A program made the position numbers and the translations under genes. A stretch of DNA of 64,000 bases, from NCBI RefSeq assembly GCF_040054535.1, contig NC_090788.1, positions 878,501-942,500 of the forward strand, in the 5' to 3' direction. This document shows positions 37,934 through 46,152 of this stretch, piece by piece. The stretch comes from Antennarius striatus. Taxonomy: Eukaryota > Chordata > Actinopteri > Lophiiformes > Antennariidae. The notes below the pieces were generated by a model, which made no database searches, was not told the DNA's origin, and saw nothing but the letters and a program-made list of their open reading frames with translations. Each line of letters opens with the position of its first letter. Within the stretch, counting starts at the first letter, position 1.

Positions 37934-38986
37934 TCAGAGGCGGAGACATGCGTGTCATGTTGACAGGAATTCCAGAGGAAGAGGAGGATGAGGTTCTCAC
38001 GAGAAACGTGGAAAAAGATCTCGAGATTTGAATTCTCGTTTTAAAAATTGTTCAAATTTTCTGTAAAGAAACAAACAAAAACCCCCCATCAAATACATTT
38101 TTTTAAATTTCCATAAAGACATTAATAGAAACGTGGCCGTCGTGTTGCGACCACAGGGGGTCAAAGGTCACGAGCCAGGCTTTGACATCCAATCAGGAGC
38201 ACACAGAGATATCTTAAATTCATTTGAAGTTTGTTTGTTTGTTGTTGTTGTTGTTGTTGTTGTTGTTCTAATCCCTCCTGAAGCCGATCCTAAACTCTTC
38301 CAGACTGATCCGAGGCTGGAACTCATCCAAACGCTTCCCTGTGGTTTAATAGTTTACAACAGGAAGTCGTTTGTTTACTCACATCCTGTTTATACACAAA
38401 GGATGGAGCTCAGCGCTAACGCTAACGTTAACGCTAACTCTTTTATGTGAAAACGCCGTAGAACACGTTCAGAAACATAAAAGTTACTCTAGCAGAGGTC
38501 TGCTAACGTGAGCTAAAGTTAGCCACCACAGATAAAGTAAAGGTAATATAAGCTATCATTGCTAAATTGAGGTTAGCTTTAACGAAAGACTGTGAAAAAA
38601 CGAAAAAATGTGGCTAACATTAGCATGTCTCACCAGAAGAATGGCCTGGAAAACCACAGTAGCTAGCGTTAGCACACCTAGTCTAAAGAAACACCTAGAA
38701 AAACAGTGTAGCTAACGTTAGCATGTTTCACCAGAGGAAAGACTGTAGCTAGCAGTAGCTAGCGTTAGCACATGTAACTTTATTGTGCCTTTATATAAAT
38801 ATGATATAAATTCAGTCTAAAATGAAAGAAACGCCGTCGTCCAATCAGGTCACGAGGAGGAAGTAACTCACTCTCTTTGGGGACAACGGGGCTGGAGGCT
38901 CCGCCCACTGAGGTCCGTCCCACCGGGCTGGAATGTTTGGGGCCCCGGCCGGGGATCTTCAGCCCGCTGGACTTCAGCATGTTCAT
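25516..38986 (-). CDS. clip2: CAP-Gly domain-containing linker protein 2, CLIP-115 (complete, 16 coding exons)
   Basis: Microtubule plus-end binding linker protein. Exons in transcript order: 38986-38872, 35996-35509, 34650-34526, 34303-34090, 33767-33570, 33492-33389, 33307-33247, 32266-32162, 30887-30522, 29540-29022, 28945-28888, 27808-27725, 27095-26939, 26662-26503, 26417-26229, 25689-25516. Every phase closes, giving 1038 aa; human CLIP2 is about 1046. The start [10 protein letters not shown] matches CLIP-family N-termini; a second ATG lies 6 nt downstream. CAP-Gly 1 (about 60-125) has [14 protein letters not shown] and CAP-Gly 2 (about 202-262) has [14 protein letters not shown], both with the tubulin-tail-binding GKNDG. 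A serine-rich linker follows ([16 protein letters not shown]), then [16 protein letters not shown] and a long coiled coil to about 980. No C-terminal zinc knuckle exists, which separates it from CLIP1. The second intron side holds a 23-bp minisatellite touching the donor at 35509. Confidence 0.95.
25935..26205. mobile_element. MITE, about 270 bp (family A)
   Basis: It begins AGTCCTCAACTTACGAACAA and ends with the inverse of AGTCCTCAACGTATGAACAG, forming terminal inverted repeats of about 20 bp. No coding capacity. It lies in the last clip2 intron. Related partial copies occur near 34.76 kb and 44.65 kb. The terminus style (CAACTTACGAA) resembles Tigger-type elements. Confidence 0.7.
26692..26916. 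repeat. 23-bp minisatellite (GTGTGAACCTGGACTGTTTC)
   Basis: About ten head-to-tail copies of a 23-bp unit, GTGTGAACCTGGACTGTTTC plus ACT, with CGTG/TGTG variants. It lies in the clip2 intron between exons 26939-27095 and 26503-26662, only some 25 bp from the exon-side donor. Confidence 0.9.
28081..28870. repeat. GGATGGATGAT satellite-like array
   Basis: Long array of an 11-bp unit GGATGGATGAT (and GATAGATGGATG variants) grading at its right end into diverged GTTGGATG repeats. It lies in a clip2 intron. The minus strand reads open as a repetitive HPSIIHPSS peptide for about 300 codons, which is a consequence of the repeat, not a gene. Confidence 0.9.
29570..29900. repeat. Interspersed teleost repeat segment (candidate)
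   Basis: The stretch starting TTCTTTTTCTTGTGGGCGTGTC and containing AGGAGTCGCCACAGCAAATC resembles an abundant fish interspersed repeat that carries 'GGTCGCCACAGCGGATC'. The similarity is from memory only. No protein can be read. Located in the clip2 intron between exons 30522-30887 and 29022-29540. Confidence 0.4.
29937..30419. mobile_element. MITE-like insertion with duplicated flanks (family C)
   Basis: Two flanks of about 73 bp, 29937-30009 and 30346-30419, share CTTTACATGTAAA and ATGCAGTACCTAAAGTGGCC with a few changes. Between them, 30008-30345 has TAATCCCTCGCTTTATTC at one end and the approximate inverse (AGCGATCCCTTGTTACTCGC read on the minus strand) at the other. Either the element carries long direct repeats or a host segment was duplicated around it. 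Confidence 0.55.
31550..31878. mobile_element. MITE, about 330 bp (family B)
   Basis: Terminal inverted repeats ACCTCGAGATACGAG at 31553-31567 and its inverse at 31861-31875. The interior is non-coding and AT-rich. It lies in a clip2 intron. The words are unrelated to family A apart from the general Tigger-like terminus style. Confidence 0.65.
33027..33114. repeat. (CG)5(CA)39 microsatellite next to ATT repeats
   Basis: An alternating purine-pyrimidine tract of CGCGCGCGCG followed by about 39 CA dinucleotides, preceded by about 80 bp of ATT/ATTATC repeats. It lies in a clip2 intron. Confidence 0.95.
34754..34812. mobile_element. Partial family A MITE copy
   Basis: AACTTATGAACAACCTCTAGGAAGG ending in GTTCGTATGTTGAGGACTTG matches the right end of the element at 25935-26205. 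The left half is missing. It lies in a clip2 intron. Confidence 0.6.
35003..35053. repeat. 15-bp tandem repeat (GATTTACGGTATT)
   Basis: Four near-perfect copies of a 15-bp unit, TTGATTTACGGTATT, in a clip2 intron. Confidence 0.85.
35333..35506. repeat. 23-bp minisatellite, second locus
   Basis: About seven and a half copies of the same 23-bp unit as at 26692-26916, in the same orientation. The last copy ends two to three bases from the splice donor of the clip2 exon that ends at 35509, so the intron starts GTGAGTCC and runs straight into the repeat. Confidence 0.9.
37378..37440. repeat. 17-bp tandem repeat with CRE-like word (TGATGTCATAACGTAG)
   Basis: Four copies of GTGATGTCATAACGTA. Each contains TGATGTCA, close to the ATF/CREB site TGACGTCA. 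Confidence 0.85.
37889..37931. repeat. (CA)n microsatellite
   Basis: About 21 uninterrupted CA dinucleotides in the clip2 intron. Confidence 0.95.
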
Positions 38987-39788
38987 GCTAGCGTAGCAGG
39001 TGGACAAGTCCTGGTCCCGGGTGACGAAGGTTCGCGGGTCGGGACTAGAAGAGGAGGGGGGCGTCCATGTCCCGCCGCTGAGGACGGACAAACAAACAAA
39101 CAAACAAACAAAACACACAGGAAGTCAGGCTTGGTTGGATTGGACCAATGAGAGCAGAGATCTATGCTGATTGGCTGCTGGGTAAATATTGGACAATCCC
39201 CTCGCCACTGGTCATGTAGCTAATATTAACATTAGCACAGCTGGAAAAACACTTTTAATACATACAAACAAACAAAACCTCCAGTGGGTGGAGCTAAAGG
39301 CGCCGCTGTGCCTCTGAGCAAGGCGGGACCGGATGCTCTCACGTATGACCTTCGGCCTCGTTTTCGTCTGGGTCACCTGTGCCTCACCTACTGAGGCACA
39401 GGTGACGTCATGCTGAGTCATCCGACCGGTCATCCGACCCGTCATCCAACCGTGACACCAGCAGCTAATGTCGGCCTTAACATCACATCTGGTTCACATC
39501 TGGAGCCTGAACCTGTTCCATCAGACTCATCCTATTGATCCGGATTGGGGGGGGGGGTAAATCTGAATGTCAACGGATTAATTCGGATTAACCCGCTTTT
39601 CTGATGGAGATCAGATCTGAACAGAACCAGGATCAGATGATGATCCTGCGCATCCCAACCCAACATCCATTGATCCATTGTTGCAGGACTGCGGCAGCGT
39701 GCTCCCCCCCCCGCCCCACCACTCGAACCCCTCCCTGCAAAAAAAAAAAAAAGACATCAAAGCCCAAAAATGGGGAGAAAAGCCTCAC

Positions 39789-40260
39789 CTTCTAATGGGG
39801 GTGTTCGGAGTCCGGGGTGTCGGAACCGCCGGCCCGCCTCCACGCCTCCTCCCGGCTGCCACTCCCTGGATGCAAATATGGATGCTGAGCGTCCTCGTGG
39901 GTGATCCGTGTCACGGCGGCGGCAGCCCGGTGATGGGTTCGCTCCCGGCCCGCCGGCTGTCGCTCCGGCTGCTGCGGGCGGAGGCAGCGACGCTAGCCGA
40001 GCACGAGCGCTCGCGTCCGGCGTGTCTTCCGAGACGAGTCGGCCTCAGAGACAACTTTTCCGTCCTCTCCGGTTCCGGTTCGGTTCGGACTCCCCGGTGA
40101 TTCCACGGAGTCCCGTCGGTGTTCCCACGGCGGTGCTGGTCGGCCGGGTTAGCACATCCTCCCCGTGACTCAACCCACCGGCTGGACTGAACAAAGGGGC
40201 TGGAGCGCGGAGCCTCCTGGGGGAGCGCGGCTCTCAGTGACGTACCCCGTTTGGAGCACC
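39789..40260 (-). promoter_or_regulatory. clip2 5' non-coding exon and CpG-rich promoter region
   Basis: On the minus strand, a good donor (TTAGAAG followed by GTGAGG) ends a candidate exon at 39789, and GC- and CpG-rich sequence extends upstream to about 40.26 kb. The next downstream acceptor (GTCCTCAG, at about 39078) leads into the exon holding the clip2 start codon. A CRE-like TGACGTA lies near 40238. The transcription start is not defined. Confidence 0.5.
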
Positions 40261-42710
40261 GGAATTTGAGGCGGCGTTCGTGATTCCGTCCGGTACGTGA
40301 CTCACGTAGCGTGACTCAGCGATATTTCTCAATCAGTGGGGGGTTGTTTATAATTCGGCGTAAATAAAAACAAAAATAGAACAACATTTCTCCCAATAAC
40401 ACGCCCTGTTTAGATCACTGCACCCGGTGTTCTTTATCTTGCGTGGCGGTGGAGGCTTCAACAGGAAAACTCGACCAAGAACAGATAAAAGTGAAAAAAT
40501 AATACATATAAAATTATATTTAAAACATTTTATCAAAGCCGAACTGAAGAATTGAGTCTATTCTTTTATTATTCTATTTCTTTACACATTAAAATAATTT
40601 ACTTTTTTTCAAGAACAAGATGAGAGTAAAATTGTACAAAATCCAAATGACGTTTCGCATGAGATTCCTTGAAACCAATTTCAATCCGGATTTAGTCTGT
40701 TTACATTAATATATACGATCCTTGAAACACATTGGATGTAAAGAAGCAGGATCTAACCAATCATAACGATCGATAGATGTGATTAGGGTCGTCACGTGAC
40801 CCCGCGGAGACCATTTATTCTCATATTTGTCATTTTGTGGGCGGGGCTAAACTTTCTCAACAGATTTTTTTTGTAACCAGTTCTGATTGGTTAGTTGAGC
40901 CATAACTCCACACAAGCGAACAATACGATTGGTCAATTTGTCTACCGCTTGGCGTGGCCTAGTTTGACAACTTTACCGCGAAAGAGATGAGCCATGATTC
41001 GTTTTCATCGTTGTTATTTTCGGTCATCGCCCCCCCGTGGTTCAGATTAAAATTGACCACAACGGATTATTTTTGGATTTGTTAGATAATGAAAAAGAAT
41101 TTTCAAGGAATTACTCAACATTCATAAATTTAAAAAAATCTCTATGGTTACTTCACAGTTAAACACTGCAGTTTTTACAAAAATATATTTATGATTTACT
41201 TTACAGTTACAAATAACAAAAAATAAATTATGAATCTAACATGAATTTAAAAAGTCCTCCGACCCGCCACACGTCCGTGTAACCGACTCATCTTCACCAC
41301 CTAGTGGCTCCAGGGGGGAACTACACCCGGCTCCTCCCACACACTTCACACAACTTGATGGTTTTAAAAATAAATACTCTACTGACATCAAAACAAACAA
41401 ACAACAAACAAACAAACAAAACCCATTCAAAGTAGGAAAACTCACCAGGGAACATTTCTCAGAACAGCTGCAACAAAAATTTTCAGTACTACAATTAAAA
41501 ACTCTAAATCTTTAAACATTAAAGAGTTTATTAATATTTATCAATTGTAAATAAATGAGAGCAGAGAGATTTCCTTCTGATAAGAACTTTATTTGAATAT
41601 TTTCCAGACGGTATTTATTTATTGATGAGTCATTACTGACTCATTATGGATGAAGTTAAACTAACAATAAAAAGAAATTTATTGCATAATTTAAATTTAA
41701 TTAAGTAAATGTGTAAAAACTGTTTACATTCTTGAATTATTTTTAAATTGATCTGTTTTAAATGAACCGATCAAAACAATTTGATTTAGCAGTCGCTAAT
41801 GTGGCTAAACATCTTTTGGTTAGCATTGAGGCTAATGTTTGAGCTGACTCTAAATTAGCCTCCTGAACATTTAATATATTGGTTTGAGATTTTTATTAAA
41901 GCAGCAGTTATTTAGCATTAGCCTGTTGGACAGTTAGCGAGCTAACAAAGCCCTGGTTAGCGCTGATGCTAATTTGTCAGATTTGTATTGAGATTAGCAT
42001 AAAGTTACGTAACCTCTGTTCTTTTGTTCTCCACAGAACCGGCGAGTCACACGAGTCCAGAGAATGGACCTCTGTGGGTCCTAATAAAGGCCCACTGTTC
42101 GTCCGCCTGTGGAGAAAACATTCAATCCATTCCACGCAGGGGAAGTGACCGGATTACATGCTAATCCCATTATGATGCTGCTGCTACGTGAGGGATTAGA
42201 ACCAACAGGCTCCGGCTCCAGGACCGGAGCAGCAGCAAACCGGACCACCGACCCGACGCCGACGGTCCAGATGACACCGGAACTCTGGGAAGAGCAGGAG
42301 TCCGGGTCCACCTTCTGGAGCCACGCTAACGGTTCGTAGCATTAGCTCCTGATGAGGATGATGATGATCAATACTAAAATCAATGCTAAAATTTTACCTA
42401 ATTTTGTGTCCCAATGGTGAATTTAAAAAAAAATTAATTGGAATTTTTTAATTGAATTAAAAAATGACTATAAAAGTTAAAACTTCAAATGGAGCTGATT
42501 GGCTGGAGGCCCTGTTGCTCCACCCTGAACAGAGAGCGTACGTCTGTTAGCTTCTAGATTAGCATTGCTGGCAGGAGTATAGATTTTGCTACATTTTACT
42601 GTCGACATGATGAAGACGATGAAAATAAAAAAAATAAAATAAACTTCTTTCCTCGTTTCTTCAGGGGGGATTATTTCTCAGATTAATTTTTTTTAAAAAC
42701 AACCTGTTTG
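40260..42710. other. Divergent intergenic region between clip2 and cldn2
   Basis: AT-rich, with no coding exon recognised. A possible acceptor at 42036 (TTCTCCACAG) begins a GC-richer stretch to about 42335 that could be an early cldn2 non-coding exon, but no clear donor follows it. Confidence 0.45.
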
Positions 42711-42717
42711 TTTCCAG

Positions 42718-43027
42718 GTCGGATTCGCCGCCGCCGACCCTCCAGACAATGATTAACCCGGCGGGTGACGGCGCTGAGGCTCACGTCCCCCACAGGAGGT
42801 GAACGGACTGGGAGGACTAGGATCCCACAGCAGAGCATCCGACCCGGACCGGAATACGACCACTCATCCGACCCCCCGGACACCCCACTGGATGTTTGTT
42901 TAGATCACCCGACGGTCAACTAGCAGCGACCGACGAACCAACACGCCACCGGTGCCTTCATCCTCCTCCTCTTCCTCAGCTAACGGACGTCCTGACCCGG
43001 TCCGGCGGCGGCAGCTTCAACCCCCAG
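42718..43027 (+). other. Candidate cldn2 5' UTR exon
   Basis: A stretch bounded by an acceptor (TTTGTTTCCAG) and a donor (CCCCCAG followed by GTAACG). It is GC-richer than its flanks and contains no long frame that joins the claudin in phase. The next acceptor, at 43710, precedes the claudin start codon by 8 nt, so the claudin must have at least one upstream non-coding exon. Confidence 0.45.
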
Positions 43028-43718
43028 GTAACGACAGCCAGAGCTGAGATTTCCTGACTTCACCTGAACGCCTCGTCGGTTTGGAGACTATTTGACCCCC
43101 TCTGATTGGTCGATGTGGAGAAACTTTGATTTGTGTTGTTTTGGCAGGCTTGGGGGTGGGGCTTTGTCAACAGACAGTCACCCAGATGAGTTATTGATTA
43201 TCTGATAAGGAGGCGGACCGATCAATACCACAGACCGAGCTAACGCAGCTAACCTAGTTCAACAAACCGCTGGTGCATGACGCTTCTTTAAATTAGCCTG
43301 CTAGACGGTTAGCGGGCTAACAAAGCTAATCAGTTTCTTGTTTGAATAAGCGTCACTATTTAGGAGTATGTCTTGTCACCAAATTAGCATGCTAAAATAT
43401 TCAGCAGTTGCTAGCATGTGGGGTTAAATTTGTGTTGATTTAGAATAACCAACAATTAGCTCGCTGGCTAAGCTACTAATTTTTGGCGGGAATATTTGTT
43501 TGAGCAGAAACTGTCAGTAAGTAAACCAACCAATGAGGCTGCGTTAGCATCATTAGCCTGGGGTGTTGGATATTCTTCTTACATCCAATCACAACTCAAG
43601 ATCAAACCCCAGTTGTAATTATCTTAAACGTATAATTAGCTTAAAAATGTAGCTGGTAGTAGCTTCGACTGCGCCGGTACCTTCACCTCTGCGCCTGTGT
43701 CTCGTCACAGCTGTCGTC

Positions 43719-44540
43719 ATGGCGTCAGCCGCCCTGGAGCTGATGGGTTTCTTCCTGGGCCTGCTGGGAATGCTGGGAACGCTGGTGGCCACGGTGCTGC
43801 CGTACTGGCGCATCTCGGCCCACATCGGCTCCAACATCGTGACGGCGGTGGACACCATGGGGGGGCTGTGGATGGAGTGCGTCTACCAGAGCACCGGCAC
43901 CTTCCAGTGCGAGACCTACAACTCCCTGCTGGCGCTGCCCTCCGACCTGCAGGCGTCCCGCGCCCTCATGGTCATCTCCATCGTTGTGTCCTTCCTCGCC
44001 GTGGCGACGGCGGTCCTGGGGATGCAGTGCACGTTCTGCCTGGAGGGGGCGGGCGCGGCGAAGAGTCGCGTGGCCGGCGCCAGCGGCGTGCTGTTCCTGG
44101 TGGCGGGCTTCCTGGCGCTCATCCCGGTGGCGTGGACGACTCACGAGGTGGTGCAGACCTTCTACCGGCCCAACCTCCCCGCCAGCATGAAGTCGGAGCT
44201 GGGGGAGTGTCTCTACGTCGGTTTGGCGGCGGCGCTGCTCTCCGTGTTGGGGGGGGGGCTGCTGTGCGCGTCCTGTTGTGAGGAACAGGACGGCGGGCGG
44301 AGCCGGCGCTACGCCGGAGGGTATCCCTATCCGACGGGGGGTGGGATGCTCGGGGCGGGGGTAAGAACGACCACGCAGACCTACCGCAACCCCACCCTGC
44401 AAGTGGGGGGCGTCCACCCGGCCAGCAGGGGGCAGACGCTGGTCCGAAGTGCCAGCGGCGGCTCACGTGTGAGCGCCCCCGGAGTCCAAGAGGGCAAGAA
44501 GCCCACGGCGGCAGGATATGACATTACAGGATACGTGTGA
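43719..44540 (+). CDS. cldn2: Claudin-2-like tight-junction protein (single coding exon)
   Basis: Four-pass membrane protein of epithelial tight junctions that forms paracellular pores. One uninterrupted 273-aa frame follows an acceptor at 43710. Human CLDN2 is 230 aa; the extra length is in the cytosolic tail. Transmembrane segments lie at about 8-28, 81-102, 117-139 and 163-186. The claudin signature in the first extracellular loop is complete: W30, G49-L50-W51, C54 and C64. The tail ends ITGYV, a PDZ-binding YV terminus like the human LTGYV. Residues match the claudin-2/14/20 group (GLLGMLGTLVA, TAVxxxxGLWMEC, GMQCT, LIPVAWT). The identification as cldn2 is supported by adjacency to rbm41, as at human Xq22.3. 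Claudin-14-like remains the alternative. Confidence 0.8.
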   Translation: MASAALELMGFFLGLLGMLGTLVATVLPYWRISAHIGSNIVTAVDTMGGLWMECVYQSTGTFQCETYNSLLALPSDLQASRALMVISIVVSFLAVATAVLGMQCTFCLEGAGAAKSRVAGASGVLFLVAGFLALIPVAWTTHEVVQTFYRPNLPASMKSELGECLYVGLAAALLSVLGGGLLCASCCEEQDGGRSRRYAGGYPYPTGGGMLGAGVRTTTQTYRNPTLQVGGVHPASRGQTLVRSASGGSRVSAPGVQEGKKPTAAGYDITGYV

Positions 44541-44652
44541 GGCCACGCCCCCTCAGCTTCACGATACAGGTAGCTCACCTGTAGAGCGAAGGAAGAGCAG
44601 GAGGTGCTGCTCGACGGGGGTTGTGGCGTAAAGGGGAACTGCAGGATAATCG

Positions 44653-44692
44653 TCAGGTATGGTGAAGCACGTTTGTTCATATCTTGAGGACT
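44653..44692. mobile_element. Family A MITE end in the cldn2 3' UTR
   Basis: GGTATGGTGAAGCACGTTTG followed by TTCATATCTTGAGGACT is the inverse of the left end of the MITE at 25935-26205. It lies between the cldn2 stop codon and its polyadenylation signal. Confidence 0.6.
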
Positions 44693-44722
44693 TCCTGTAT
44701 TTGTGTCTTCATGCGTGAAAGA

Positions 44723-44728
44723 AATAAA
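44723..44728 (+). terminator. cldn2 polyadenylation signal
   Basis: AATAAA 183 nt after the cldn2 stop codon, followed by GT/T-rich sequence (GGTTTTGAATTTTGTT). Confidence 0.65.
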
Positions 44729-45068
44729 GGTTTTGAATTTTGTTCAATGAAATGGAAATTTTAGCAGGTTGGACTTTTTTTTACAGCTTAGAAATAAACA
44801 ATAAACAAAAACAATCCGATGACAACAAATTGTACGACGGCTTCTGATCATTAACATATAGATTATCAACTGGACTGATCAGTCATGTGATCAGCTGTTC
44901 CATGTTTATCCTGTAAATAAATCTATTTTCATGTCAAGAAACTCTAAACAATTTGTTGTTTGTTGATGATCACACCAGTAAACAAGTGTTTATCTGGACC
45001 CTTTAAAATAAACACATTTTAAAATAAGTCGTCCGCCGTGACCGTCCCTGAACCGAAGGCAAACATCA

Positions 45069-45103
45069 GACACACACACACACACACACACATACACACA
45101 CAG

Positions 45104-45144
<41 letters not shown>

Positions 45145-45169
45145 CAAACACACACACAAACACACACAC
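45069..45169. repeat. Interrupted (CA)n microsatellite
   Basis: CA dinucleotides with several single-base interruptions (ATAC, AGAC, AAAC). Confidence 0.95.
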
Positions 45170-45899
45170 GTGCTGAAACTCTCTCCGGTTGTCGAACGCA
45201 ACGCAAAACAAGGAGGGGTGTCTTTTACACAAATTCAACCAATCAGAGTTCATCTGTCCCTCCAGGGGGTTCTGGGTTTGGGTCAAGAATCAGGAAGCGT
45301 CCAGGAGGGACGTCCCTGAGATACCTCGACCAATCACGACTCTTTCTGGTTGAACCACGTTAAACAAGACAGAAAACAACAGCCAATCAGAGCTGGAGAG
45401 GGGCGGGTCAAAGATTTAAACTACATTCAACTTCATGTCATGTTATAATAGAACCCAGAATCACCTGAACCTGAACTCTGCGTCTGATCAACAGAATCCC
45501 ATTAAAGGAAGTTTAACCTTTGACCTTTACCGTTTAGTTCTTCTGCCATCCCATCAGACTGTGGACGACGTCTGATAATGACATCTTCTTGTTTTTGTCC
45601 CATCAGCAGACATTATCCAGAGATGTAAAAGCTTTGGTCTGAAGATGTGACCAAGTGGCGCCATCTAGTGTCCAGGAGAGGAATAACACCTGAACTCCTG
45701 TTATGATCAACAATCCTATTAAGGTCAGCGGAATTTTAGTAACAACAAAATTTACAATAAGTGAAATTGTAAAAAAAAATTCTTATGATATAAAAATATT
45801 AAACGTGATTCTTCACATTTTCTTCACAATCACATTTAAAATTTTACTACAGTTGAAACTTTACAAAAACCTATGAATACAACAAAACGGAGTAAATTA

Positions 45900-45972
45900 T
45901 ACATACATATATATATATCTATATATATATATATATAGATATATATATATATATATATATAGATATACACAC

Positions 45973-46025
<53 letters not shown>

Positions 46026-46027
46026 AA
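45900..46027. repeat. (TA)n tract with GATA/CATA interruptions
   Basis: About 128 bp of alternating TA with occasional G or C, able to fold back on itself. Confidence 0.95.
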
Positions 46028-46081
46028 ACTGTTTAACTGGCAGAAAAGATCAGAATCCAACGTTTTCTATCATTTGATTCA

Positions 46082-46087
46082 TTTATT
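46082..46087 (-). terminator. Candidate rbm41 polyadenylation signal
   Basis: TTTATT on the plus strand, AATAAA on the minus strand, 66 nt past the rbm41 stop codon. Confidence 0.5.
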
Positions 46088-46152
46088 TTTTCAACGCTTG
46101 GAGAAATATTTAAAACAAAAATAAAAAAAATAACTGTACAGTAAATATTCAG

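Larger units (their letters stand above)
36035..38860. other. Large clip2 intron, non-coding
   Basis: No exon recognised between 35996 and 38872 on the minus strand. It contains scattered GCTAAC/GTTAGC words (dense at 38.40-38.77 kb), a four-copy 17-bp repeat at 37378-37440, a (CA)n tract at 37889-37931 and a (GTT)n run near 38235. Confidence 0.6.
44760..46080. other. Convergent intergenic region between cldn2 and rbm41
   Basis: No coding exon recognised. It contains an interrupted (CA)n tract, plain unique sequence at 45.2-45.8 kb, and a (TA)n tract just beyond the rbm41 3' end. Confidence 0.55.

Noticed and set aside
38780..39118. Extra N-terminal clip2 coding sequence upstream of [10 protein letters not shown]
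   Set aside because: About 30 codons are open in frame upstream within the exon, but there is no ATG start there, and MNMLK matches CLIP-family N-termini.
43725..44417. 230-codon minus-strand frame
   Set aside because: Shadow of the GC-rich claudin coding exon on the opposite strand.
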